Assembly (NCBI GenBank): GCA_016800925.1
Contig: JABCPU010000257.1
Span: forward strand, 1 to 64,000
Reading direction: 5' to 3'
Source of the DNA: Suillus spraguei
Lineage: Eukaryota; Basidiomycota; Agaricomycetes; Boletales; Suillaceae
Length of the DNA: 64,000 nt
Shown here: positions 35,537-45,650 of the stretch, one piece after another
Position numbering within the stretch: the first letter of the stretch is position 1
Layout: each line of letters starts with the position of its first letter
The notes under the pieces: generated by a model
What the model saw: the letters and a program-made list of their open reading frames with translations, nothing else
Databases searched by the model: none
What the model was told of the DNA's origin: nothing
Position numbers and translations under genes: made by a program

Positions 35537-35618
35537 TGGTGTTTCTTAGCGATGATTACCATACATTGTCATATACATAGCCTTGTAGCGCTTTGAGAAT
35601 TCTGCCGGCACAATTAGA

Positions 35619-35900
35619 TTTTCAAAGGAAACTAGAACCGAGGTCTCAGCATCGTGATAAGAACAACTGATATTAAAAGTACCTAGAACTGAGGTCTAGT
35701 GGTACAGTGACATGAGCTAAGGACGGCGTGCAAGAAACAAAGATACATACCTCAGCGTCGTGATAAGAACAACTGAGGTATGAACGGGGCGAAGCGCGAG
35801 GATTATAAGGCGTACATACGTATAGAGTCCGAGAACAAAAATAGAAAGTTAACTATGACGAACAAAGTGACGAGCGAGATGACGACGTTGAATGCCAACA
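35619..35900 (-). repeat. Copia 3' LTR
   Basis: A 282-bp LTR, on the minus strand starting TGTTGG at 35900. It differs from the other LTR at three positions by eye, about 98.9% identity. TTAGA (35614-35618) precedes it and TTAGA (41017-41021) follows the other LTR: a 5-bp target duplication. Confidence 0.93.
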
Positions 35901-35910
35901 CACCCCCTTC
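35901..35910 (-). other. Copia polypurine tract
   Basis: The minus strand reads GAAGGGGGTG immediately before the 3' LTR start. This is the expected position and composition for the plus-strand DNA primer. Confidence 0.8.
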
Positions 35911-38900
35911 AACGTGTAACGAGCGACAGTCCGGAACGATGATGAGTGAATGTGGGACGGGGAAGAGCCTTTGTGAAGATATCTGCTGTGTTCTTGTGCG
36001 TGGAGACCCATACGGGTATGAAAGTGCCTTCTTCGATGTGACGACGGATGAAGTGGTAACGAAGGTCGATATGTTTCGTGCGGATGTGATTCGCGGCCTC
36101 CTTAGAGAGAGCAATGGTGCCTGCATTGTCAGCGAAGAGTTGCAGAGGAACAGAGAAGGAGAACTGAAGACATTCGAAGAGGGACTTAAGCCAAATGCCA
36201 TCCTGAATTGCCGCTGTAAGCGCCATGTATTCTGCTTCGCACGAGGACAACGCCTGAGTCGTTTGCTTCTTCGCCGAGTGTGATATGGGACCTCCGTTCA
36301 AGAACCAGACGTAACCCGAGATCGAGATACGGTCCTCAGGACATGATGCCCAATCGGAGTCTGAGAATCCGTGCAATGCTGGATTGATGCCTGGGCCACC
36401 GTAGTGGGTGCGCATTGTGATTGTTCCTGCGAGGTAGCGAAAAACATGTTTAGTGGCGGAGTAGTGCTTCGGCTCGGGAGACGAGTTGTATTGGGAGAGT
36501 CACATGATGGTGAGCGCGATATCGGGGCGGGTGTACATGGCCAGGTACAGAAGTTCGCCGATGAGCTTACGATATTCGGTAGGGAGGTCATCAATGTGAG
36601 GAAAGACATCAGTAGGACGCCCGAACGGAAAGTTCGGATCCATTGGAAGAGCGACGGGGTTGCAATTAGTCATACCGTGCTCATCCAGCAGATGAAGAAT
36701 GTAATCCTCTTGATGCATCCACAGTTCGCGTGTTTGACGATCCCTGATGAACTGGATCCCTAAGTATTTCGTCACGGCCCTGAGATCGGTGATGCCAAAG
36801 TGCTCGGCAATCTGACCCTTAGTCTGGTCGAGGAACACACGATTGTTAGATCCTGCCAGGCCATCGTCGACGTGCCACGCAATGATGCAGATGACGCGTA
36901 CCCCCTGTGCATTGATGTGATCGAATATGAACACCGCGTAGTCCGCCTCGCAACGTAAGAAACCGAGACGTGTCAGAACATCACGTAGGAGCTCGTACCA
37001 GTCATAAGCGGCTTGCTTGAGACCATAGAGGGAGGATAGAAGGTGCGCGACAAGGCTTGATCCGTCAGGCCCGAGATGCTCGAATCCAGGAGGTTGACGC
37101 ATATAAACATCCTCCTGCAGTTTACCCCAGAGGAATGCATGTTTTGCGTCAAAACAATCGAGCTCCCAGTCATGTGCCGCGGCATAAGCAGACAGGACCC
37201 GAATGGATGCGGATTTTGCAACAGGTGCAAAAGTCCGGCTGAAGTCAACACCCAGAATCTGCGAAAACCCCTGTGCTACCAGCCTAGCCTTAAACACAGG
37301 TCCTCCCTTGAGATCCTCTTTGAACTCCAAGACCCAGCGGCACCCAATAGCACGTCGATCCGCTGGAAGACTTACGAGTTCATACACATTCATCTCCGAC
37401 ATGAGATTCATTTCCTTCCGCATCGCTGCTAGCCAGTGATCGCTGTCAGGCCGTTGTGTCGCTTCGTCGTAGGTCGCTGGTGGGATACGGAGATCATATC
37501 CGGAGGCGAGGGGATTGCGACGGGTATCGCTGCGGACAGAAAGTGCGGCTACTTCGACTATGATCAGGTTCGCGATGACATGGGGGAAACCTACTTCATC
37601 ATCATCCGGAACGATCTCGTCCGGATCGATGACAGTGGGAGCAGGGAGTTCTGGCATGGGCGTCGGAGTAGGAACTATGGGAGGCTCGGAGGTGGTAGTG
37701 TCAGTCGATGACGGAGGTACGCCATTGACATGGGCTGCACGTAGTTCACGCTGACGGGTGGGGCATGCCTTGTCAGCAGCAAGACGACCTTTGAACAGCT
37801 GACCCTTTTCAGTAGGGACAGGAATGCGTCCAGAACGGCGGATAATTGCGACGTGGGGAGGCTCAGATGGCGTGCTAGGTGTGGATGGAGTGGATGGTGG
37901 GGCTACGGTAGAGTCGTCATCGTCATCACTGTCTGGGAAGGGATGATCAGTGAAGTTTTCGTCGAAGATCACGTCCCTAGAGTTAAAGAATGCCCCTGTA
38001 ACAGCATCACGACACCTCCATGCTTTTACCCCTGGTGGATACCCCATGAATACAGCCTCGCGCGAACGTGGTCCAAGCTTCAACTGGAGTTCAGTGGGAA
38101 TCCGGGCGAAACAGCGTGCACCGAATATGCGAAGATGCGCGAGATTTGGCTGAGTGCCATGAAGCATCTCATATGGTGTTTTCCCGGCTGGCAGAGCACG
38201 AGATTCGGTCCTATTGAACAGGTAACACGCCGTTAGAGCGGCCTCACCCCAGAGTCCAGGAGGGAGGCGGGCGAAATCCAGCATCGCATACATACAACCT
38301 TCGATCGTACGCATCACCCTCTCTGCTTTCCCGTTCTGCTGATGAGCATAGGGTGCAGAGCGTTGATGCTGGATACCCGCCTCCTCCAACTGAAGCGTGA
38401 AAGCATCGCTAAGAAACTCCCCCCGTTATCACTGCGGAAGACCTTCACGCGTAATCCTGACATATTTTCCCACCTAGCACGTAGAGTCCGCCATGCATCC
38501 AAAGCCTGATCTTTGGATGCCAAGAGTTGCAGATCCAGGGCGTGAGAATGGTTGTCGAGGAAGACAATGAAATAACGTTTGCCGTGAGGCGTCACTGTTG
38601 GTATTGGCCCGCAGACGTCACTATGGATGAGGTCGAGGAAGGATGCTGTGCGTTCAGTTTCGGAGGAGTGAAATGGCTGATGTGGATGTTTTGCGAGAAT
38701 GCAAGACTCGCAGTGTGACAAGGGAGCAGATGACTGAATGGTGATGCCCTTCGCAATGCGATTGAGGCGACTTACGGCCTCCTTGCCAATGTGACCAACG
38801 CGCGCATGCCACAAGTCGAGTGTGAGAGGAACATCAGCAAATGCAGACAACTCTGGCAGGGCGATCTGGCAGGAAGCGTGGGTGCGTAAGGAACGAATTC

Positions 38901-40324
38901 AATGTTGGGTGCATAGAGTTTGCCTGTCGCAGGAATGGAACCAAGCAAATTCCCTTGATACGCAAGTTCGCAAGTCATGTTGGAACGAAAATTGACATCC
39001 CACCCCTTTGTGTTCATACAACTGACAGACAGAAGATTCAGCAAGGCACTGGGCGCGTGAAGACAATTAGAGAGACGGATACGAAGACGTTGATTTCCAA
39101 TCTCCAGCCATGCAACACATGTACCACGACCCGTGGTCTGTAGAACACCGTGGTTGGCCGTGAGCACGTCCACGGGATCCTCAGTTGAGTAGGAGTGGAA
39201 GTAGCGTCTGTCTTTGACGAGTGTGACGGTCGTGCCCGAATCGAGAATCGTCGTGAAGGGGAGATTGACTGCACATGCAATGTTGTCTGGAATTTCTGCA
39301 ATGGACGCGAACGATAAGTCATACATCAGGCTATTAAGATCCGTCGCTGCTGCCGCGATGATAGGCACAGGTGGTGCCGTCGTTGTGGTCGTCGTCGTTG
39401 CAGCAGCAGCAACCGCAGGTGCGTCTGCCTCCTTCTTGTTACGCATCCAAGGTGCTTGGCCCTCCATACCACCCCCTTTTTATAGCAATGGGCATGGTCG
39501 TGGTCGCCTTTATTACACCCTGCTGTCGTACAGAAGATACCCTCAGGATTGTGCTTGTGCTTGCGTAAGCCGGTGATGGAGTTCACATTCGACTTCGAAC
39601 TGTTGGATGACGTCGCAGCATTTGCATATTCTGACCCAGGACATGTGGCATGAATGGCTTGGGCGTGTACATGACGGGCTGCTTCAGCAGTGATGTGAGA
39701 GACGCAGCTCTCAACAGTGAATGTGGAAGGATGCGCTGCTGTCGCGGTCATAATCTCGTCATGCATGCGTTGTTCAAGCATGGATTTGAACTGTTGCCAA
39801 ATGGGCGTCTGAGGTAAGCCAATGAGCAAGCTATAGATGGCGTCACTATCTCTGAGAGGAGCGCCTGAATCATGAAGTCGTTCATGCAGAACCGCATGCT
39901 GTCCAACATAGTTGGTAGCATCGGCCGAGTCCTTCATACGAAGAGCATCGAGTCGTTGACGAAGTTGGTACTGAGCGCTTGTATCAGTCCGATTGAAGTG
40001 TTCGGCTAGCGTTTGCCATGCTTTACGCGCTGAAACAGTGTGAGAACGTGAGACGAGGGAACCAACTGATGGACTGAGGCAGCGGGTGATAAGGTCCTTG
40101 GCCTTCATATCAGTGAGTAGCCATTCACGCATGGTCGTACGCTCAGCAGCTGTGATATTGGCTAGATCGACAGGTACAGGTATGAAAGATGGTGTCCCGA
40201 GGAGGTCTGCTGGATCGACGATCATATTGACATGGCACCACAGATCCTTGCATGCCAATGCGTACTGCATCTTGGTAGCCCAGCCAACATAGTTCTCGGA
40301 GCCCACATCAGGAAATTCACACAT
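35909..40324 (-). pseudogene. Copia gag-pol, three disruptions
   Basis: Gag starts at ATG 40324 (GSENYVGWATKMQYAL) and ends in a C-X4-C-X4-H-X4-C knuckle near 39.5 kb. Protease has DSGTT near 39.23 kb. The pre-integrase zinc region has LWHARVGH and CESCILAKH (~38.8-38.7 kb), and integrase continues through HSDVCGP and RSDNGG into ENxx-type HQQNGKAERV (~38.35 kb). Reverse transcriptase shows FKARLVAQGF, DAKHAFLWG and the WHVDDGL form of the YVDD box (~36.88 kb). RNase H has GFSDSDWAS (~36.37 kb), SSCEAEYMAL and KHIDLRYHFIR. Breaks: one base short at five C (39472-39476), one base short at six C (38419-38424), and an in-frame TGA at 36500-36502. Both shifts are at homopolymers, so the copy may be less damaged than it looks. 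Confidence 0.9.
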
Positions 40325-40578
40325 TCCTTAACATGCTTAATCAGCTTAACTCACTTATCTCAAAACTTGTTTGCTCTCTCTCACATCATTCACCTGGCAT
40401 ATCTTATATTTTTTGAGTGCGAAATACAATAAAACATGTATATTAATATATCTCAACTTTTTTTTTCTGAATTCATTCACATTGAAATTTTGGACAAGTA
40501 GATTCAATTTCACCAAGGCAGTTAAGTGTAAATAAGTCCGCATAAGGGCACGTCAAGGAATGTGTGAATTTCCTGATG
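40306..40578 (-). repeat. 24-bp inverted repeat spanning the copia gag start
   Basis: 40306-40329 and 40555-40578 are perfect inverted copies (24 of 24). The first arm contains the gag ATG (40322-40324). In the retroelement RNA the two arms could pair across a ~225-nt loop and cover the start codon. Confidence 0.85.
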
Positions 40579-40720
40579 CAGAAGTTCGGGAATGTGGTCG
40601 TACTTCCCCATGACAATGCCGTCATGTAGAAGAGTCTGAAGACGAGTGAAAGTAAATGAGCTGCGCGCGAGCGTGAGGGAAGTTCGATCTATATGTTTCG
40701 TTTGATGGCTCAATTCGAGC

Positions 40721-40734
40721 CAGGGCTCATAACC
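40721..40734 (-). other. Copia primer-binding site for a half initiator tRNA-Met
   Basis: The plus strand reads CAGGGCTCATAACC, abutting the 5' LTR at 40735. It equals the anticodon stem-loop of yeast-type initiator tRNA-Met (CAU anticodon), so the minus-strand RNA is complementary to that internal part. Copia-type elements are known to prime from a cleaved tRNAiMet 5' half. Confidence 0.85.
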
Positions 40735-41016
40735 TTTTGAAAGGAAACTAGAACCGAGGTCTCAGCATCGTGATAAGAACAACTGATATTAAAAGTACCT
40801 AGAACCGAGGTCTAGTGGTACAGTGACATGAGCTAAGGACGGCGTGCAAGAAACAAAGATACATACCTCAGCGTCGTGATAAGAACAACTGAGGTATGAA
40901 CGGGGCGAAGCGCGAGGATTATAAGGCGTACATACATATAGAGTCCGAGAACAAAAATAGAAAGTTAACTATGACGAACAAAGTGACGAGCGAGATGACG
41001 ACGTTGAATGCCAACA
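40735..41016 (-). repeat. Copia 5' LTR
   Basis: 282 bp; on the minus strand it runs from TGTTGG (41016) to the base before the primer site. It should hold the element's promoter. Three differences from the 3' LTR: position 5, one T/C near 40804 and one G/A near 40936. Confidence 0.93.
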
Positions 41017-41047
41017 TTAGACGCAAATAGTTCTGCCCACAGCACTA

Positions 41048-41055
41048 GGTGCAGC
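41048..41055. repeat. hAT target-site duplication, right copy
   Basis: GGTGCAGC, identical to 31157-31164, directly after the right TIR CTGCCCACAGCACTA. Confidence 0.85.
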
Positions 41056-41290
41056 ATGCTTAAATCTTCACCTATCAAGTATTTATCTTGATTTATCTTC
41101 GCCCTCTTGCGGTCTACCGAAACGTATCACGTGACAACTGAAAATTCTCTTGATGACAAAAAAGAATTGCATACGCACTTGCAAAGAAAATAGCGACGAA
41201 CTAGTTTCCGACTGCTTCGAATTCATCTGGCCAGCTATTTTCGGTGTCTTCCTTCGCTACAATCACTCATAGAGGCTAGAACGGTCTTAA

Positions 41291-42431
41291 ATGACTTGGC
41301 CACTGATCGACTTGCGGACCACATCGTATGGGGGACGTTCTCTCTTTGCTATCCAGCCCATTGCCCGAGGGACCAACATCTTTGCATGTGAAGCTCCTTT
41401 TGCGCATGTGATTTACAAAGATTATCGCAGGGAGGTCTGTGCTCAGTGTTTTGCTTATGCGGCAAGTATTTCTCGAAGTGTTGACGATCCACGGACTTGG
41501 AGTATCAACAGTTGCAGGGCAACTGCAGAAACCGTTTGGTTCTGTACAAATGAATGCAAAGTCACATGGGAAAGCGGGGTGATAGGTCCCATGATAGCAG
41601 ATGTGAATGCTCTTCTTGGCAAAGCAAAGATAACCACCGGAGGAATCCAGCCAGGGACGGCTACGATCCGATATTGCCCAATGGTCCCACTGTACAAATC
41701 ACGCAGGACTACATCGACAAAGCATGGGCGGATGTCGAGGATTTGGTTTCCTCTCATGCTCGTCTTTCTGCGTACTGCTCCACGATGAACTTAGAAGATA
41801 TGGAATTCGAAATATCGCGCTCAGTTGCGTCAGCCATTGTCCAGCTATATGTATTTGATCACCATCTCGCCAATCTCGCAGTTTTTTCCATAATATCCGC
41901 CTCGGATACATGGGCAGAGGTTCTTGATCTCCAGAGCAGCGAGTTCTCGAACGTTAGTTTGCGGTCTTATATCCTCGCGGCGCATCTACGCGTATACGCT
42001 TTCCTGTGTTATTCGCTTCCAAAGCATCTCAAATCGTACGTTCATACGGCCCGACATATTTTGCACGCGACACAGGGAATACTTTCGGCATTTGGGATGG
42101 AGATAGCAGAGATGAAATGCTCGGATGGGGCCTTTGGGTGGGCGCGAGTTATTTTAATCACAGTAAGAACCTACTTTTCTCAAGTCTTCTTACTCAACGT
42201 GTCGGCCAATGAAGGTTGTTGCCCAAACGTCAAAAAGACACGTGTCGGACGTACCATGCACTTCACCACCTCTCGCTCAGTCGAAGTGGCGAGGAGCTCT
42301 GCATTAGCTATATCGATACCGATCAAACTATTACGCAGCGCAGACAGGATCTAGAAGACAGCTGGTTCTTCAAATGCCGGTGCCAACGTTGTCAATCAGA
42401 AGAACTTGGTGCTGAGGCATCTCCGCATTGA
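41291..42431 (+). pseudogene. SET-domain (SMYD/Set6-like) protein, frame disrupted
   Basis: A split SET protein. The N-terminal part reads GGRSLFAIQPIARGTNIFACEAPFAHVI, then a MYND-like cysteine region CAQCFAYA...CRATAETVWFCTNECK. After a helical insert come TGNTFGIWD, DEMLGWGLWVGASYFNHS, and past a GTAAGA intron (~42161-42213) CCPNVKKTRVGR, then GEELCISYIDTD and the post-SET-like CRCQRCQSEELG. Those are the SET NHSC and ELxISY motifs of protein lysine methyltransferases. Frames change near 41654 (GGG), ~42035 and ~42293, each as if one base were missing; no acceptable intron explains the first. It may be an intact gene with sequence errors or a recent pseudogene. It begins 235 bp from the hAT right end. 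Confidence 0.72.
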
Positions 42432-43235
42432 TGTGCCTTTTTATACAGACGCAGCCGAGTTTTAGATATTGGTGGTTGTGTGCGTATATGCTTCTGACTG
42501 AACTGATTTCATGCTGTTGAGCAGATCCATTAGTATACCGTATGACTGCGACTAGATGTTCATGCGACTAGCGGCATTCTCGTACCGGTTCGGTCCCAGG
42601 GTTCGGCACAAAAATCAAAGATGATACCTACATAAAACCCTCAGACGACATGCCCAAAGTCGTGTAACGTACCTTTGCGGCCCTTTGCCCAGATTGATAC
42701 TTTTGGAACCTTCCATTCTGGTAGCACAGCGCTCGAAGCTGCAATCTTGCCCTTTCCAGGCCAAGTTCTCTCCCTCGCCGCTACTAAGTCTCTAAGCTTG
42801 AGCGTGTCTGGTGTAAATCAGCAAATTCATGCAACATTACCCTGAAGTTATCTGACCGTCTCATTTGTATCTCTGTAATTCATTTTTAGATTGTTTTTAT
42901 AACTATTATATGTAATTGTATCATAGATTCCTCATAAGTTTCCAGGAGCACTTGGTATATTCTTTCATGTGGATAGAGCAGAATTTATTTTGTTGCACTT
43001 ACTGTTCCACTGTTGTGAATCAGTCCTTCGGAAAATAAAATTCGTTGGGAGTAATTACCATGGTTGTACAGTATACATATGCATAATCTAAACTTCTATA
43101 GACAATCTTAAAGAAGTATAAGCGCTCGTCATAAACATGTAAAAATAGTTTCCACTCGTGCCCTTTTGGACTTGCGTAGGCCCAGAGCACCAGTACTGGC
43201 AGACTGAGCCAAGCAAGCTTTATTCCACTGAACTC
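42432..43235. other. Intergenic DNA
   Basis: About 800 bp, AT-rich over its second half, without supported ORFs. It contains the promoter of the DUF3712-like gene. An in-frame upstream ATG exists at 43158 but 43236 gives a more typical N-terminus. Confidence 0.45.
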
Positions 43236-45207
43236 ATGGCACTTGCAGAAAACGACAGTTCTACTTCATGCATCAAGGGAAAGGGAAAGGCCAGGCATCC
43301 TGAACCTTCAGAACAAACACCCTTGCTACCACATCACAGTGATGTTGCTCCCAGTCAACCACATGCTACAGATGATGAAGAGGTCGACCTTGAAAGCAGC
43401 TCCGATGTTCGGCGAAGGCTTTGGTCCCAGCTTGCATTTGTTTTCCTGGCATCTCTGTCTTCCTGCATCTTAATATTTCTGCTTTTTGCTTTGCTGGCAT
43501 ACTCTTATGCCGCCAGGTTGTCGGATGTGTCTCCAGAAGACGTCTTAGAGAATGCGCTGGTGATACAAGGACCGTATCGGGTGAGCGTACTCAATGTTAC
43601 AGCAGACGGCGGGACATGGATACAAGTACAAGCAAAAGTTGGAATTGATGCGGGATCAATCATGGGAGTCGATACGGATGGTGACGAGGGAACATTCAAC
43701 GACATGTGGAAGTCGTTTGGTCGATGGGGCGTCAAGATTCTGGATAGAGTTACAGTGGATATCTCTACCACTCAAATCTTCTCTCAGCGACAGGCACTCT
43801 TAGCCACGCTCGATTCCCCACCATTTGAACTTCCTCTCACCGTTAATCCCCCATATGATGATTCGTGGTTATCCCCATTGTCTTTAACTCTGTTTGTCAT
43901 CCCCACCAAAAACGCGTCTGATATGAACCAGTTCGTGCACGACTCCTGGCAATCTGGTGCTGCGTTTGTACATGCCTCTATTCCTAGCGTGGTGGTCTCT
44001 GGGGGCTCGACGAACAAAGCCGGTTGGAGGAAAATGTTAAAGCTCCAAAGATCAAGTATAGAAACTCAATTGTCCATGAAGCGTGAGTCTTTTTATTATC
44101 TGCGAATTTGCTAAGAGTGCTATAGCAATACCGACAGTTCCACCGATCCCTGGCTTGCCCACCCCAGGCAAGGATGTACCACTACCATCTATTTCGCAGC
44201 TGATTACGCTGCAGTCTTTTGGCGTGGAGTCTAAAGCTAAAGACGTGATTGTGCATGCCCTTGCAACTGCCATCAATCCTGTACCACCTATAATGAACCT
44301 GACTGTACCCTCACTTCCGTTTATAATTTCGCTCCCTGGCGAAAATCATTCATCAATACCGTTAGCATCGGTGCACACCGACCCATTTACGCTGACCCAC
44401 CCCAACATCACGCTCACTATCTCTGGAAGCATTCTCCCCCTCCCTATTCACCCTTCCGCATCCATTTCTGCATTCATCAGTAGATACCTCTCCCTCAAAT
44501 CTAACCCCGTATCCGTCGCATGTCCACTATTCCCATCTTTTGCGGTGGACATGGAATTTCCCGGCTCCCAGTACCAAACCACAGGTACTCCGCAATGTAA
44601 CAATTCACGACATGAAGATCAAACCCAACCCTGCCAGCACCGGTTTTCTGGCTAGCGGTTCGGTGTTCGCCCGCATAGTGCTGCCTAAAGGAATGGACCT
44701 TACACTGAATGTTACCCGCGTATTTCCTGATGTTCTGGTCTTCGACGGGGAAGTTCATGAATTGCCTCCACTTCTCTTGTCCCAACAGAAAGACGAAGAA
44801 TCGCCAGATCCACTTCCAAAACGTGCATTTGGTCGTATACGACCTGACGATTGGTTGGACGCGACGAGCATTCAAGTCGGCAGCGAAGGGGAAGGTTCCA
44901 TATTTGCAGTCACTGCAGATTTTGTCAATGTCCCGTTGGAGGTGCTTCCTGGTAGGCAGCAACAATTCAGCAATTTCATCAGCAAGGTATATTTAGCACT
45001 GTCTTTTGCGTAACCTTTCTCATGTAGGATTGGTTGCAGGTTGTATTTGGCACCCACGGTGCATTGGCTGGCTTGCAGGGAACTACTGATGTTGGAGTGC
45101 ACATCCTCGGATTACCATCCGGTGATCACGAGAATACAGCCATGGACCTCTTAGATCTGCCCCTCCAAGGGAGCGTGCGCATTGGAATGAAAGATCTGTT
45201 TATATGA
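43236..45207 (+). CDS. DUF3712-like single-pass membrane protein
   Basis: Exons 43236-44082, 44126-44986 and 45040-45207. A polar N-terminus with EQTPLL precedes one transmembrane helix, QLAFVFLASLSSCILIFLLF (about residue 75-97), then a large outside/lumenal domain of beta-sandwich-like repeats: RVSVLNVTADGGTWIQVQAKVGID, RVTVDISTT, NITLTISGSILPLP, VDMEFPAPSTKPQVLRNVTIHDMKI, LDLTLNVTRVFPDVLVFDGEVHELPP and a final GTHGALAGLQGTTDVGVHILGLPSG. This fits the fungal DUF3712 family (Tag1-like vacuolar or membrane-bound lumenal proteins). Exons sum to one base over a multiple of three; the extra base seems to be in CCC at 44560-44562. Many N-x-S/T sites fit glycosylation. Confidence 0.72.
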
Positions 45208-45650
45208 CGGCTCACTTGATATTTTCTCTAAAGGACTACATGTAACTTATTTGCCTGTATGATCATGCATCCACGACCGCTAAGCCTATTCCAATGTATT
45301 GTTGACGTAGCTTCTTGTTAACTACGTCCCACTGGAATGTAATATCCAATGGGTTAGGGCACATTGAACTCTAGGATGATGTCACCCACTTGCGCGTGAA
45401 ATAATTCAGCGATTTCGTAGTGATGGATGTCGTTCATTCTGCTGTTCAAGATAGGAGTGCGTAGGACTTCCATTGCCTCCACCGTAATGTGTTGCCGGTA
45501 TATGTATACCATTGACATTGGTCTCCCGCACTGGACCAGGCCTGTATTCATGAATCTGTACGCGGTCAATTTTTGGGCAACATTCAACGTCATTCATCGC
45601 CCAAGGACAATGAAACAGAAAGTACAAGTACAACCGTACAAGTTGAAGCT
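45208..45650. other. Convergent intergenic region
   Basis: About 440 bp of presumed 3' UTRs. Overlapping ORFs on both strands (45354-45660) have no recognised features. Confidence 0.45.

Larger units (their letters stand above)
35619..41016 (-). mobile_element. Ty1/copia LTR retrotransposon, young and nearly intact
   Basis: 5,398 bp, with 282-bp LTRs at both ends, TSD TTAGA, a primer site next to the 5' LTR (40721-40734), a purine tract next to the 3' LTR (35901-35910) and gag-PR-IN-RT-RH order between. Three LTR differences point to a recent insertion. It sits 16 bp inside the right end of the hAT element, so it is younger than that insertion. Confidence 0.93.
31165..41047. mobile_element. 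9.9-kb composite hAT element carrying a host-type gene and a nested copia
   Basis: Left TIR TAGTGTTGTGGGCAG (31165-31179) and right TIR CTGCCCACAGCACTA (41033-41047) match at 14 of 15 positions as inverted repeats, and perfect 8-bp duplications GGTGCAGC flank them. Inside are: left subterminal GGCAGA/TCTGCC cluster (to ~31266); a first copy of the transposase 3' end (~31,540-31,910); a DUF6533 gene (32061-33771); a GATGCATC satellite; a second copy of the transposase 3' end (34979-35610); and a Ty1/copia element (35619-41016) 16 bp short of the right TIR. Without copia the element is about 4.5 kb. The doubled 3' end suggests two hAT copies whose outer ends moved the segment between them as one unit. 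Confidence 0.75.

Noticed and set aside
35780..36763. Plus-strand ORFs across the copia element (for example 35780-36283, 36371-36763, 37076-37711)
   Set aside because: They are antisense shadows of gag-pol and its LTR; the minus strand carries the recognisable retroelement motifs.
39472..39476. Programmed frameshift between copia gag and protease
   Set aside because: The break lies at a homopolymer, no shift heptamer was recognised, and a second similar one-base loss occurs inside integrase, where programmed shifting is not expected.
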